64,000 nucleotides of DNA from Phragmites australis (GCF_958298935.1 NC_084923.1:9364501-9428500), one strand, 5' to 3'. Positions 1 through 11,754 are shown, counted from the stretch's first letter. The notes: a model not told the origin generated them from the letters alone. A program made the numbers and translations.

Positions 1-1838
1 TTTGATAATTTTTTATTGTAAATGCATATATATGTAATACAATTATGATCATGACTAATCAAAGTTGTATAGAAAATCGAGTTATGTGTTTATCTCTGAG
101 TCAAAAAAAATTGTACACGTCGAATGGTCCGACGCCCTGAAAATTGTCCAGAGTGTTTGAAACCAAAGGAAAAACTTAGAATACACACCGGATGGTCCGA
201 CGTTGGGCATCAATAAACATCGGAGCTTTTCTTGCATAGAGGTTGTAAATCGGCTCTAGCAGACTTATATGCATCGAATGGTTCGGGGATAAAGCAATAT
301 GAGTGTCGGACTAATTTTTTCAGAACAGATTCAGGAAGTGTTCGGGGCTGTTCTACACGCTGGATGGTCTGACATGTACATTGAAGGATCACCGAACTAT
401 TTATTTCAGAGAGGATCCTAAACGGATATGTCTGTTGAGTTGCACATGCCGGATGGTCCGGCACTTACGAGGAGTGTGCGCCGGATCATCCGGTGTTCAC
501 GATTTTTCTGAGATGTGCTGAACTGAGGATTTTGATTTGGAGTAACTGCATGTGGAGTTATATGTTGTTGAATATGCTTGTTTGCTTGTCTCGTGATGTG
601 TAGATGATATATGCAACTTAGCGGCTGACAACAGGATGATCGGGGCCAAGCGAGGTACTTGGTGCTAGATGATCGAGGAGGCTAGGCGAAGTCAAGGATG
701 ATCCTAGCTGTGCACATGGAAGTCAAGCAAAACATGAGAAGATGGATGAAGATGAAGTGCTGACATAATCAAGCAAAAGCAAGTAACAAGGCGGCCTAAG
801 AGATCAAGAGCGGGAGAGACTTGTCGGTGGTCGAGATCACAAGACCGAGGATGCACGTCGACATTAGAAAACTTGCTTAAGGTGTAAACAAGTGGCTGTG
901 AGTCATGCTTTGAGATTCATGCAAGCCGGTTTCTCGGTTTGGCCGTAAAACAACGGGAGAATGGAGTGGACGTGGCATCATCGCGAAGTTTGTGTCAAGG
1001 CGAAGCTAAGTCATAAAGGCGTCATGGTCATCCAATGGACGAAGAAAAATTCAAACAAAACTATCCCCGATGGTAGGTGGGAGAGCATTGTAAGTGAATG
1101 ACAGTTTAGGGACAAGGTTGCTTAAAGGTTAAGGTACCTCCCTATGACTATAAATAGAGAGGTAGGGCTATGTGGGGAGGATGAGCCCGTCATTAGAGAG
1201 TTGTGTAGTTAAGTTTTTGGAGAGGGAGAGATGAGTGCTTAGCCTATGTGTAGGTGAGAGTTTTTGTGAGCAAAATACTTTAGTAATCTGCCGAAAAGAT
1301 GAATGTCCTTTGCAAAAAATGAAGTTTATTTTGTCTTCTATGTTTGTGTTCATCTCCTTCTAGTTTTAGCAATTGGCTCTGTTGCTTAGTTGAGAGTTTT
1401 CCATTCTTGGATGAGATTTTCGTTTTGATTTTTGGGCTGAAAATTTTCTTCCTTGTGAAGTTGGTGTTCTTGTTGGTAGAGGCATAAAATTCACATACAA
1501 AATGTATGCAAGTAGGCCTTGAATTCCCTTTTCTCTCGGTCATCAACTTGGAGAATTTTTTTCGGTGATCTTCTTTGGATAAAAGCGCTTCTCTCATCTA
1601 GTTGAAATCTTTTTTGGGGTGATGACTTGTGGATTATGTTTAATTAGAACCTAGAGTTCATATATAACCATGAGAGCCATGATTCCTTTTTGAGTGGCAA
1701 CTTGTTTCTCTCTAGATTTAACTTTCGCTTGAGTTTTTGAGGTGCGTTGAGTGAAACGTAGGAGAAGGTCATCTGATTCGAAAGAATTTAGTAAAACACC
1801 TATTTATCCCCTATCTAGTCGTCATTCTATATCCAAAA
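1..1838 (+). repeat. LTR remnant of the SIRE-like Copia element (left edge not seen)
   Basis: This stretch lies directly upstream of the primer binding site and has no long ORF. Bases 120-500 hold about six diverged copies of a GGATGGTCCGRC-like motif (near 123, 187, 272, 361, 449 and 481). A good TATA box sits at 1149-1156. The true start of the LTR may lie outside the window, and part of the interval could be non-LTR sequence. Confidence 0.55.
1149..1156 (+). promoter_or_regulatory. TATA box of the Copia LTR
   Basis: TATAAATA followed by GAGAGG, about 690 bp upstream of the primer binding site, as expected for the retroelement promoter in the LTR. Confidence 0.6.
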
Positions 1839-1842
1839 ATAA

Positions 1843-1852
1843 GTATCAGAGC
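1843..1852 (+). other. Primer binding site (initiator Met-tRNA)
   Basis: GTATCAGAGC matches the usual plant Copia primer binding site core TGGTATCAGAGC, with the first bases altered. It marks the boundary between LTR and internal region. Confidence 0.7.
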
Positions 1853-2079
1853 CGGTTTGATCACCTATTAACCTTAACCGGCTTTGTTATCTGTATGTGA
1901 TAATGAAGAGAAGTGGAAAAATTCTATTGTTTAATGGCCGTGATTTTTCATACTAGAAGGTGTGCTTGGAGGCTTATCTTCTAAACCAAGAATGTGCAAT
2001 ATGGAAAATAGTTGATTCCAACTATGAGATCCTTGCTGCTCGCATGACTCAGGTTTAAATTGAATAGTATAAGACCAAC

Positions 2080-2952
2080 AACAAAGCCAGAAACCAACTG
2101 CTCACAAGCCTAAGTCAGAATGACTTTGATATGGTTCATCACCTCTGTACTGCTTGTGAGATTTGGACTACTCTTAGTGTCTTTCATGAGGTTATCAACC
2201 AAATCAAGCCTAGATATTAGAGCACATACAACCAAGAATATCAAATATTTGTATAAGAGTCTGGTGAATCCTTGGATGCTATGTTTGCTAGATTTGATAG
2301 AATTATTAGCAATGTTAGATTCCCTGGTGTTTTTCCCTATTGTGACTATGAGAGAGCGATCAAACTTCTTTATGCTTTTGACCATAGCATATGTGAAATT
2401 AAAATCTTAAGCATTGAAGAGTCATCAAGTTATGACACATTGACTTGTTATGAACTCTTCAGCAAACTCAAGTCCACTAAGATAGCCAAGGTAGCTCGGA
2501 TGGGTCTCAAAAACCTCATGTCTCAGAACATGACGTTGGTTTCCAGACCTAGTGGTGGAAATCAGGCTAGAGCTAGCTTTTCTTATGCTAACACTTCACC
2601 GAGTGGATTTGCTTTGTCTTTCTTGGTCTCTATCATGAAGAAGTGGGTGAATGTGCTTGATGATAAGGATCTTGCATTGATTGTGAAAAAGTTCACCCGC
2701 TTTTACAATAGCCGTCAAGACTGGAGAAAGGGTGGTTCTCAGGCTTGCTTTGAGTGTGGTGACACTATCCACTTCAAAGCGGACTACCCCAAGCTCAAGA
2801 AGAAGCAAGATCGTAACCACGACCAAGACAAGCATAAGAAGTCCAAGAAGCCCTTATTCAAGAACCACGACAAGATGGCTAAGAAGGCAGCCAAGGAAGC
2901 TTCAAGGGTGTTTGTGGTGGCACTTAGCGACATCGACACTTCCTCAAGCTAG
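2080..2952 (+). pseudogene. Copia gag remnant with zinc knuckle
   Basis: A 226-codon open stretch (2272-2952) preceded by a further gag-like stretch in another frame. Near 2748-2792 it encodes CFECGDTIHFKADYP, a CX2C...HX4-type retroviral zinc knuckle in which the final Cys is replaced. It is followed by a Lys-rich tail, as in SIRE gag. In-frame stops upstream of 2272 and the TAG at 2950 break the frame. The gag product would coat the element RNA in cytoplasmic particles; here it is not functional. Confidence 0.75.
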
Positions 2953-4299
2953 GAGGGGAGCTCAGAGGAGGAGGAGCAGCCCATGAAGAACAAGAAGAAG
3001 GTCAAGGACTTCACTGACCTTTGCTTCATAACGGATGAAAACGACAGCGACCCTGAGCTTGACTATTCTGACATATCACCCTCCTACGACCAACTTTCTA
3101 TTCAGGTTGATACCTTGAATGACGCGCTTGTTAGCTAGGATAGATTGCTTAAGAAAACGGTTCGTGAGGTTAAGGAACTCAAGTATAGGCTTAAGTCTAG
3201 GGCCAATGATGAGAAGTGTGATAGTTTCCTTATGGTCATGAGTGAGCTTGCCGAGCTTTAGACTTTCCATGCTCAAGTCGCCAATCGGTTTGATACTACC
3301 GAGAAAAAGCTCCTTGAGGAGGAGTCTAGACTTACTCCCTTAGGCGCTTGCAATAATTACCCTTTGCACTCAAAGGATGTTGATGTGAAAGCCAAGCGCA
3401 TAAACAAGCTAAAGTCTAGATTGGAGAGCATTGAGAGTTCTAGGGATGTGTAGCCAAACTGTTCCACCTGCATTGTCCTGAAGGACAAGCTCAGCTGGGT
3501 TAGAGGGCAAGTTGAGAAGCTCATGGCCAAGAATGAATTAGTACATCCTTTCTCTTGTGGAGAAGTGCTCAGAAGGCAATGTTAAAATTGATTTGATCTT
3601 GGGCAATACCAAGATGTATGCCAATAAGGCGGGTTTAGCCTTGGGATTAAGTTTTGAGATGGAGACTTACAATGTGGTTAATAAGAGTGTATTCACATCA
3701 CCTACTATCCTAAAAGTTGAGAAGTCCAAAATCAATGTCACACCATAACCCATCAAGAAACCCACTCCACAACACACAATGAAGAAAGCCACACACAACC
3801 CAAGAGATCTATACAACCCAAGATAAGAGCCCATGTGAGATAGTCTAGAGTGACCGACAATCGAGTTCTTGAGAGACACTACTATTGCATCAACTGTTAG
3901 AGAGAGGGTCACCTAGTTGGCTTTCGTTGTTGGAGGGATGAGCGACGTGAGTAGGGGTGGAGTACTCGGGATATGTATCACCCCTCTTTTGGTCTACATG
4001 AGCCTTTTTCTCGCCCTACTCACGAGGTCTTGTTGTTCTTCAGTCTCCTCTAGGAGATGGTGCCAGGCGTGGATCTTACCATGATTCATATGGTTTTGAT
4101 TCATGTATAAGAGGCTTTAAGTCGCAGTGTTTTGGCGGACCACATTTTCCTCATAATGGTACTCGCCCTCAACGCACTACTGTTGATTTGCATGCACATG
4201 CTTTTACTGCTCCAGGGTAGATGACCCAGTACTAGATTTTCAAGAGATTTTTATCTAATCCTAGTATTGAGTCATCCACCTATTATTCTTCTCATATGT

Positions 4300-5148
4300 A
4301 AGTGTTAGGTGGAGGCATGAAAAACAAGTGGCTTATCGACTTCGGTTATTCGCGTCATATGACCGGAGATGCATTATGGTTCTCCAGCCTCACCCCGATG
4401 AAGCGACACGAGTACATCATATTCGAGGATGATAGAAAGGGAGAAGTGAAAGCCAAATGTATGGTAAGGTGAATAAGAGTTTCAATCTTAAGGATGTGGT
4501 TTTGGTGGAGCACCTGGGATATAGTTTGCTTTTTGTATCGCAGTTGTTAGATGAGGACTTATAGTGCATTTCAAACGTGATACTATGATTTACCGGATTT
4601 CTCGAGTTGGAAGAGTTTTTTTAGCCGAATTTTCTAAGTCTCATGGTTCTTCTCAGTGTTTAATTGCTCAAACTTCTTCTGATCTTTAGCCTACGCCACA
4701 TGAGCTTTGATTTGCTTTATCGTTGAAGTACCCTAGGCTTGATTTGAGGATTGCCCAAGCTCAAGTTTGAGAAGAATCTTGTTTGTCCTCCTTGTCGGCA
4801 TGACAAGATGGTTGTTGTCTCTCACCCTCTAGTTAATCTAGTAATGACTGAACAACTAGAAGAATTTCTCCATATGGACATCGTTGGTCCATCCCGAGTT
4901 CGTTTGGCAGGTGAGAAGTGGTATATACTTGTCATTATTGATGATTACTCTCATTACTCTTTGGTCTACTTTCTTGTGAGCAAGGATAAAGTGTTCTCAC
5001 ACTTTCAGAGTTTAGACTTGAGATTGTTCAAGGAACTCCTGGGTGCATTGGAAACGATTCGCAGTGATAATGGCACCGAGTTCAAGAACTATTCCTTTGA
5101 TGCTTTTTATCTTGAACATGGAATTGAGCATCAATTTTCTAGTCTATA
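4300..5148 (+). pseudogene. Copia pol remnant: protease active-site region and integrase N-terminal part
   Basis: Around 4330-4370 the reading frame gives WLIDFGYSRHMTG. This corresponds to the Copia protease signature DSGCSRHMTG, with the Ser and Cys of the signature changed. From 4751 to 5148 a 132-codon frame covers the start of the integrase core: HMDIVGPSR with its catalytic Asp, then IIDDYSHYS, then the RSDNGTEF block holding the second Asp. Homology stops near 5148, before the catalytic Glu. Stops lie between the two parts. Confidence 0.75.
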
Positions 5149-5439
5149 ACATATATTACCACGCCAAGAATCCCTGGCCTCCCAGCGCTCCAGCTACTGT
5201 AGAAATTGTTCTCTGCTATACGCGATGCTCCATAGCCGTCGGATGGAAACGCTGGCGTCGATCCCTTCCACGTGTTCCTCACCGAACATTCCAGGCCAAC
5301 AAAAAAAATAGAACCCCCCCCCCCAGCTTCCACACTCTTCTCCCCCCACCAGCCCTCCCGTACACGAGTGTTCCCCAATTTCTCCGCTGATCCCCGCGAA
5401 CCGCCAAACCCCGCCGGAGAGTAGCCGAGCCCGTCCGCT

Positions 5440-6028
5440 GATTGCTCCAGTGTTGCGGAACTCTCAGAGCTAGGACTCTCGCAGAACCCGACGAGCCACC
5501 AACCCAGCGTAAGTCCTCGGCGAACCGGTGATCCCCTCCGGCGAGCCGACGAGCCCATCCGTGGATTTCTTTGGTGCCGGCGCCCTCGCCAACCTCGGCC
5601 TCTCCCCGTACACCTACACTCTGGCAGGGGTCGGCGAATCGGCGAACCGGCGAGGCCCTCCGCCGAGCCCATCCGCGGGTTCTTCCCGTGCCAACGCCCT
5701 CGCCAACCTCGAACTCTTCCAAGCGCAAGGAGCCACCGAGCCTGTCGACTGATTCCTCCCGTGGCGCAGGCCTCCCCAAGCTGGGACTCCCCCAGCGAGC
5801 TCCAACAAAACAGCCTCACGAAGCATAGAAGGTTGGCCTTCATTTCCCTCTCTGGATATATTTGTATGACATGCTTTGCTTCCATCTGCTGATTCCTCCC
5901 GTGGTGCAAGCCTCCCCAAGCTCGGACTCCCCCAGCAAGCTCCAACGAACCAGCCTCACGAAGCATAGAAGGTTGGCCTTCATTTCCCTCTCTGAGTATA
6001 TTCGTATGGCATGGTTTGCTTCCATCTG
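5440..6028. repeat. Five diverged copies of a ~40-bp GC-rich motif
   Basis: A unit reading roughly GATTCCTCCCGTGGYGC followed by CCTCSCCAAGCTCGGAC recurs at 5440, 5564, 5678, 5751 and 5891. Most copies are preceded by GAGCCCRTCCGCTG. Spacing is irregular (124, 114, 73 and 140 bp). A 275-codon minus-strand ORF (5139-5966) runs through it, but its protein merely repeats the same low-complexity Gly/Arg wording, so I read this as a repeat rather than a gene. Confidence 0.6.
5749..6028. repeat. Tandem duplication, 2 x 140 bp
   Basis: 5749-5888 and 5889-6028 are about 90 percent identical. Each starts CTGATTCCTCCCGTGG and ends GCTTTGCTTCCATCTG or a close variant. The last two copies of the ~40-bp motif are part of this duplication. 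Confidence 0.85.
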
Positions 6029-6134
6029 GAGTGTTTTCTCTTCCCCCCCCCCCCCTTTAGAGAGAAAGGTGTGTAAAGTGGATAAAATTTTGAATAATAG
6101 ACCGTAGAACTACCTAGCACCTTGGCAGCTGTTT

Positions 6135-6466
6135 CATTGCTAGACATTAAGCTTAACAGTACCAATAGTTAAACCTTAGCAGCTCTTTCATTGTTAGCAT
6201 TAAGTTTGACAGTGCCAATGGTTAGAGTTGTCTCTCTGAGTTAATGATATTAGGTCATCTCAATGGATACACCTCGATTAACCATAAGATTGTCCATATA
6301 CATTGCTAGGCATTAAGCTTAACAGTACCAATAGTTAGGCCTTGGCAGCTCTTTCATTATTAACATTAAGTTTGACAGTGCCAATTGTTAGAGTTCCCTC
6401 TCTGAGTTAATGATATTAGGTCATCTCAATTGATACACCTTGATTAACCATAAGATTGTCCATATA
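6135..6466. repeat. Tandem duplication, 2 x 166 bp
   Basis: 6135-6300 and 6301-6466 are near copies, each starting CATTGCTAGRCATTAAGC and ending TAAGATTGTCCATATA. No ORF is present. A phrase inside it (TTTCCCTCTCTGAGT-like) also occurs in the 140-bp repeat and again near 6640, which suggests repeated local duplication. Confidence 0.85.
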
Positions 6467-6832
6467 CCACATGTTATAGAGTAGATTTTTCATGATGTTA
6501 GGTCATCTATTTTATAGATTAGATTTTTGTAATGTGGAGCAGAGAGAACACCATGATAAATTAAAGGTAACTATTAATTAGTGGGTAATATAGTTAATAA
6601 ATACATTGATACTACAATCTATGGTATATAAGTTTACATTTCCCTCTCTGAGTCAAATAGGAAAAATCTAGAAGAAACCATGTACTTGAATAGAACGTTC
6701 CTGATTCTCATTACATTTATATGATATTGTTCAAAACATCACAGTCTAAATTTGTTCCCTGTTTCACACTATGTTTATATAATATAAGAGAACCTATTTA
6801 CTATTTTAATGTAGCATTCTTCTAAATAAATA

Positions 6833-7058
6833 TATTTCCCATTTATATCCTTCTGTATTACTTTTTTTTTTCTCCCTCCTCTCCTATGTTTTATTTCCTG
6901 CTATATGAAATGCAAATCTGTGTTTGTTGCATCTACTAGTTAGTTGCAAAGATATCATATGTATGTACATGTATTTTAAGCATAGCATATGAAGAGAACA
7001 TGATTATTTTTTTAATGTATGTATATACTTTCAGCTCATGCTATTTATAATTACCATT

Positions 7059-7106
<48 letters not shown>

Positions 7107-7175
7107 ACTTATATCTTTTCTGTATTATTGTATTTTTTTTCTCCCTCTTCTCAAATGTTTTCCTTGCTGTTATAT
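6833..7175. repeat. Diverged direct repeat flanking a TA microsatellite
   Basis: The segment at about 6833-6905 (CCCATTTATATCCTTCTGTATTAC..., poly-T, CTCCCTC...) recurs at about 7104-7175 (CCCACTTATATCTTTTCTGTATTA...). A (TA)n run of 43 bp lies between them at 7061-7103. No coding potential. Confidence 0.6.
7061..7103. repeat. (TA)n microsatellite
   Basis: Uninterrupted TA dinucleotides for 43 bases. Confidence 0.95.
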
Positions 7176-7467
7176 AGAGCAGCATCACAATTTGGTTGAG
7201 GATGTGTTTTTGGGTGGTAGAACGTGGATTCGGTATATTAGGTTCTTCACACAGATATTGAGCTGGAGCAGCGTAGCGCGCCGATCCGTCTAGTTGCCAT
7301 TATCAATCCAACAGAAGATATCATGAGGCTAAGTGACATAGAAAGGAACATACATCAGAGGAACATTGTTGGATGAACATTTGCCTTTTATCCATCTACT
7401 GGCTACCAGAACACGCACTCGCAATGAAAAAGAAAGCCAAGCTCTGCAACAATCTTAGGCCGAATAT

Positions 7468-8740
7468 TGTTGATATTTATATGAATTTTAATATTTTTCT
7501 GGATTTTCTTCTTGGCTGGGCTTGAGAACCATTTGCTTGGCGGGCCTAAGCCCATGCGTGAAGCAATAGATGGGCACCAGCTCTGTTAGGTCAAGGGAGT
7601 AGAGAGATTGTGTGTGTGCGCTTGGAAAGAGATGGCGGCAGCTAGTAGGGAGGTGGCGGCGGTGCAACTACCTCTGTTTCTCTTGGGGTTGTGGGTTGGA
7701 AGGAGCCGTTGTTGCCTCTATATGGGCGGGCTTCTTCTCCCTACGCATATATAGAGAAAAACTCTTTTCTCCATTTTCTCCCCATTGCTTTCTTTGATTT
7801 GGTCTATCGATCTGATATTGAGCTGAGTGGAGCTCGGTTCTAGAGGTCAGTGCTTCGGTGCATAGGAGATCAAGTGGTGGAGGTGTTGTGTTGGTGCTCC
7901 TCGGAGCTGTGATTGTCGAGGCTCGCCCGTACGCGCCAACACGGTGCGATGAGGCCTTGTATCTCCATCTTCCTCGCCGGCGGCAACGGTGGCGAATAGG
8001 ATTTTTGGAATATCAGCTGGAGTGTCGTGCCTTGCCTCTATGATTAGTGCATTTCATCAATTATCGTTGTGAGTTTTACTCTCTTTTGTCCTGAGCAATG
8101 TGTTTGCTTACTTTTGAATGCTCGATGATGACGTCTTAGACTGAAACTAGGCTAAATTGTTAAGTACAATAGACAGAACTTGAAGTATTTCTCTGGTTAT
8201 CTTGTTGGGCAGTGTCTGATGCTTGTGACATGAAAGTCTTTGGTCTGATCCTATATTCCGAGCTTTGAGAATTTGTTGTATTCTCTGTGCACTGCCTAGT
8301 AGGCTGAATTCCTGGATTAGGAGCTACAAAATTGTGGTCTCTGCAGATTTTGATAGTTTATGCTCAACTTATTTGTAGGTCTATAGCTCAGTTTACACAG
8401 ATCTTGTTTCCTTCTTTAAATTTGATTGTGTTCGGTAGCCCTGTTCATGAATACATGTTGAGTTTCAGAGAATAAAAATCATGTTCTTTGTCTAGGTGTG
8501 ATCTAAAAAATTTGCCCAGCTTTTGTTGTGTTAAGTGATAAGTTAGAGAGCAGAACTTAGTGTTCTAGGGTCAACTATAGTAAAACATCCGAGAGCAATC
8601 ATTCTTACATCTTCTTGCTGTTCAGTACTACTGTTATCTATACATGATGATTGTTGTATTTGTTTCGGCACTGATAGCACAATCTTGCAAGTTCATATAT
8701 ATCTTTTATAATCGGTTGAGCTCTTTGTTATGTTATTTAT
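7468..8740 (+). repeat. Possible solo LTR or promoter-bearing repeat, boundaries unsure
   Basis: A TGTTGATATT start at 7468 resembles an LTR end. A promoter-like CATATATAGAGAAA lies near 7747-7760, followed by a pyrimidine-rich leader and a GC-rich stretch, the usual make-up of a Copia LTR. A four-base ATAT flanks 7468 on the left and follows ...TACA near 8737, but a clean 5-bp duplication is not visible. No intact ORF. It could equally be a decayed gene promoter. Confidence 0.3.
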
Positions 8741-9480
8741 ACAATATCGATATATATGCTCTTATTATAGCATTATTTACAACAAATGCAACTTACACCA
8801 CGCATGATTGATGGCTTAGGGCCATGCATGTTGATGGCAATGAGGAAAGAGCCTGTAGCTGCCACATGTAAACAGCATTTTGTCTTCGCGGTTTCATATC
8901 TTTCAATCAGGCCAGCCCCACAAAGTAGTCCGCTTAGCCCTGCCATACTTGGACATCAAATTCTGAACCCAAATTCGGGAAGTTTGCCACTTAGCCTGAG
9001 TATTTTGTATCTTCTTCTTGGACTATAACGAGATATTTCTCTCCAGGAAGACATAGAAGGGCACAGATTACTCTAGACCATTTCCTGTCTCACCACAAGC
9101 TCAGCATGCTATTGTGAGTGGCTGTGAAGGAGTTGACCTGAGAGCCAATTTGAAGATCAGAAGGTAGGCAGGGCCTACCAACTTGCCATACTTGAAACCA
9201 AGCAACCTGCATCATCTGATAGAAGTGTTGTTTCCTGTAAAATTATGCGCTTTACCTTAGGTTATGTCATGGATGGATGAAAGATGGTATTTGTCTTCTA
9301 CATGCCCTGCCACGCGATACGAGCTAAATCATAGCTTGGTGGAGCTTTCAGACAAAAATAAATGAAGGATGCAACTTGTTCACGAGCTGCGTCTCTGAGC
9401 TGGTGTGCTGATGTGATTGTTAAGCCTTAACGGATTAGAAATGCAATTATCATCAGTGGGAAAGCCTTTTGAACTGACAA
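8741..9480. other. Intergenic, nothing recognised
   Basis: Only short ORFs (longest about 80 codons, 8786-9028) without recognisable motifs. No structured repeat seen. Confidence 0.4.
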
Positions 9481-9487
9481 GCTTTAA

Positions 9488-9717
9488 GACCTTTAGCAGA
9501 GCTCTAGCTTCACCTTTAAGAACTTTAAGGGATTAGATTTTAAGGTTTTAGGCTATAATAAAGTAGTTTAAGTCACTATTTTAAGTTTAAATTAGGAACA
9601 AGATTATTCACCCAATTACCCATAGATGTACTCACATCTATAGCTTCACGAATTCCTAGAGCTAAGAATACCCAGCTCTAAGAATTCTCAGAGCTAAAAC
9701 TCTACTAAACAGGCACT
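9488..9717. mobile_element. Degenerate MITE-like sequence
   Basis: The right end, read in reverse, is TGCCTGTTTAGTAGAGTTTT followed by AGCTCTGAG, a common grass MITE terminus. The left end, ACCTTTAGCAGAGCTCTAGC, is a diverged inverted match. The interior is AT-rich and repeats GAGCTAAGAAT-like words. No clear TSD. Confidence 0.35.
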
Positions 9718-9836
9718 AAGTATAATGATTGGTGTAATTTGGGAGCGTTATCTGGTTACTAGTTCTTATATGCGCAACGCTCTGTTCTTGTGAATCCAAT
9801 GATTCCGCTATTTCCCTCTAATAAGATCGGACCCAT

Positions 9837-10775
9837 GTTTTGAAGACGGCCTGGCCTTATCCTCTCGTCCCTTCCCCTACTACAGTCCAAAAGGGGCGAA
9901 AAGAAGGCGGCTCCTGTCCAACGTCAATTTCTCTCCCTCCCCTCCAACGGCCGCTCTGGCGCCGACGGGGATGGGGAACAAGGATTCCGGTGGCCGGTGT
10001 ATATATTTCCTTGTATTAGCTTAGTTCTAGTTATGGTAGTTTTAGGTTTTCTTTTGTTTTTGTTGTGGTTTGGGGCTTTTGTTCTCCGGTGATGTTCTCG
10101 CCGTTTCCTCATCGTCGATGTCCTCCTGAGAGGCAAAGGAGATTGGGTGTTGCAAATCCAACGATTGTTGACTGGGGTCTTTTGCTACCATACCCCCTTT
10201 TCCGGTGAAGGTGCACCTTGCGCTACTTTCATTGGTGAAGGCAAAGTGAGGCAAATCCTCCGTGGTAGATCTGCAGTTGCTGTGCGTTGGTGCGGCGACC
10301 ATGTCACTGCAAGGCGCTTAGGAGGTTAGTGCTAGTTTGTTTGGTTGCGGAAGGGTGGACTCTTTGGCCATCCATGTTGTTTTCCAGGTTGCCGATGTCG
10401 TCGGCAATGCCGGACTCTATATTTGGGCCACCTGCTTTGGTTCCCATGGTGGATGGCGCCGGTCTTCTTCCTCTACTGACTTCGGTGAGACGACGACTGA
10501 GGCTCTTTCGAGGTTTTAGATGTGTCCCGGTTGAAGGTCCAAGGCATTGGTTCTTGTGGCATGTCCAAGATTTGGAGTTTCTCATCGAACTGGTAGGAGG
10601 ACCGTGCTCCAACTCCGGCGTGTGTTCGCGGCGGAGGGCACCAGAGTTGATGAAGATTGGGGAATGGACCTGGACGTCCTTGTTTGTAATTTTTTTATTC
10701 TAGGGGCTTCTCTGTAAAAGGACGGAGATGTACTATGCTTCCTTCAAAATATAAATCCCCTTTTCACAGAAAAAG
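9837..10775 (+). mobile_element. Retroposon insertion (LINE-like, no intact ORF) with 12-bp TSD
   Basis: The 12-mer GATCGGACCCAT occurs at 9825-9836 and again at 10776-10787, bracketing about 940 bp. The right end carries a short A-rich tail (CACAGAAAAAG), so the insert is oriented on the plus strand. The interior is GC-rich with overlapping short ORFs on both strands (longest 138 codons at 10287-10703) and no reverse-transcriptase motif. A 5'-truncated or non-autonomous LINE fits best; a processed transcript copy is the alternative. Confidence 0.65.
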
Positions 10776-10821
10776 GATCGGACCCATATTGGTTTAGCAG
10801 GTGTTAGGTGATCGATGATGT

Positions 10822-10863
10822 TTTTTTTTTTCAAAGAGGAGGGCCACACTCACACAGCTGCAC
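10822..10863 (-). mobile_element. 42-bp retroposed LINE 3' end with 16-bp TSD
   Basis: AGGTGATCGATGATGT occurs at 10806-10821 and 10864-10879. The 42 bases between them begin with a T run. On the minus strand they read GTGCAGCTGTGTGAGTGTGG, then CCCTCCTCTTTG and a poly-A tail. This is the signature of an extremely 5'-truncated LINE-type insertion. Confidence 0.75.
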
Positions 10864-10879
10864 AGGTGATCGATGATGT

Positions 10880-11754
10880 AAGATGATTGGTCATTTCTTT
10901 TATCATATCGTTGAGAGCTTCATGTGGTTATCAAGTGGAAAGCCGCAAAGGTCCAACACTATTAGTTTAGCTAATTCTTATAGAAACCAAATTACTATGG
11001 GGTGGTAGAAAGAATCTTTAAGGATCTCTTATTTACGACTAACTATGCAATAATCAAACTGCAGAAACTAATAGCACAATAATCAAACTGCAAAATTTAA
11101 TGAGAGAGTGGACGACAACAGCAACCATGAGAAGGTTCAGTGTTCACACATTACGTGCCTTCAATCTTGGATTTTGAATCCTTGCAAATATTGTTAATGT
11201 TCATAAGCAAACATATTCTGAACAAAACTTCAAGGATTTCAATCTTTTCTCTATACGGGGAATGGCAGTGACAGTACAATTTTTGGAGGAATTTTAAACC
11301 AACCATTCAAAAAATAGAATTATTAAACCAACCATTCATATACAGCTACAAATACTGCATCAATGACATGCTGATGATAAGTAGAGACTACAGACAAAAC
11401 AGTTGTCTTGCACTATATGCAAGGCAGCATATAGTGCTATCCCGACAACTAGAAGGACAAGCAGCAGGAGACAAGAAGGGGGGGGGGGGGGCAATCTTAA
11501 CAGAGCCCTTGAATTTAGGGGATGGATTGAGAGTCCGAGGCCATTAGTCGCGAGTACTGCCCAATTGCTATGGTCCATGACGATGCAACAATGGTTTAAT
11601 ATTTTTCGACAACGCTTGCAACAATGCCACAATGGTCTTTCTGAAGGGTTAAATGCACATATACCAAAAAAAGTTCAAGGCTCACAAGCTATCCACGACC
11701 TGTTGAATTCGCGTCCAATATATCTCAGTTCATAAACAAGAACCTCAATTTTTG
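10880..11754. other. Intergenic with a 14-base G run
   Basis: AT-rich sequence without supported genes. A run of 14 G at 11478-11491 lies inside short ORFs on both strands that I do not consider real. Confidence 0.4.

Larger units (their letters stand above)
1..5148 (+). mobile_element. Decayed SIRE-like Copia retrotransposon, 3' truncated
   Basis: Order seen on the plus strand: LTR-like sequence with a TATA box, a primer binding site complementary to initiator Met-tRNA, a gag region with a CCHC-like zinc knuckle, an aspartic protease remnant, then an integrase that ends abruptly near 5148. Reverse transcriptase, RNase H and the 3' LTR are missing. Many in-frame stops and frame changes interrupt the coding part, so it is dead. 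The integrase wording (HMDIVGPSR..., then IIDDYSHYS) and the upstream array of CCGGATGGTCCG-type motifs recall the maize Ji/Opie group of the SIRE lineage; that assignment is from memory of the family. The point where the element stops is followed directly by unrelated repetitive DNA. Confidence 0.8.

Noticed and set aside
5139..5966. 275-codon minus-strand ORF
   Set aside because: It follows the internal duplications exactly, with repetitive Gly/Arg/Trp text and no domain; the open frame is a by-product of GC-rich repeats.
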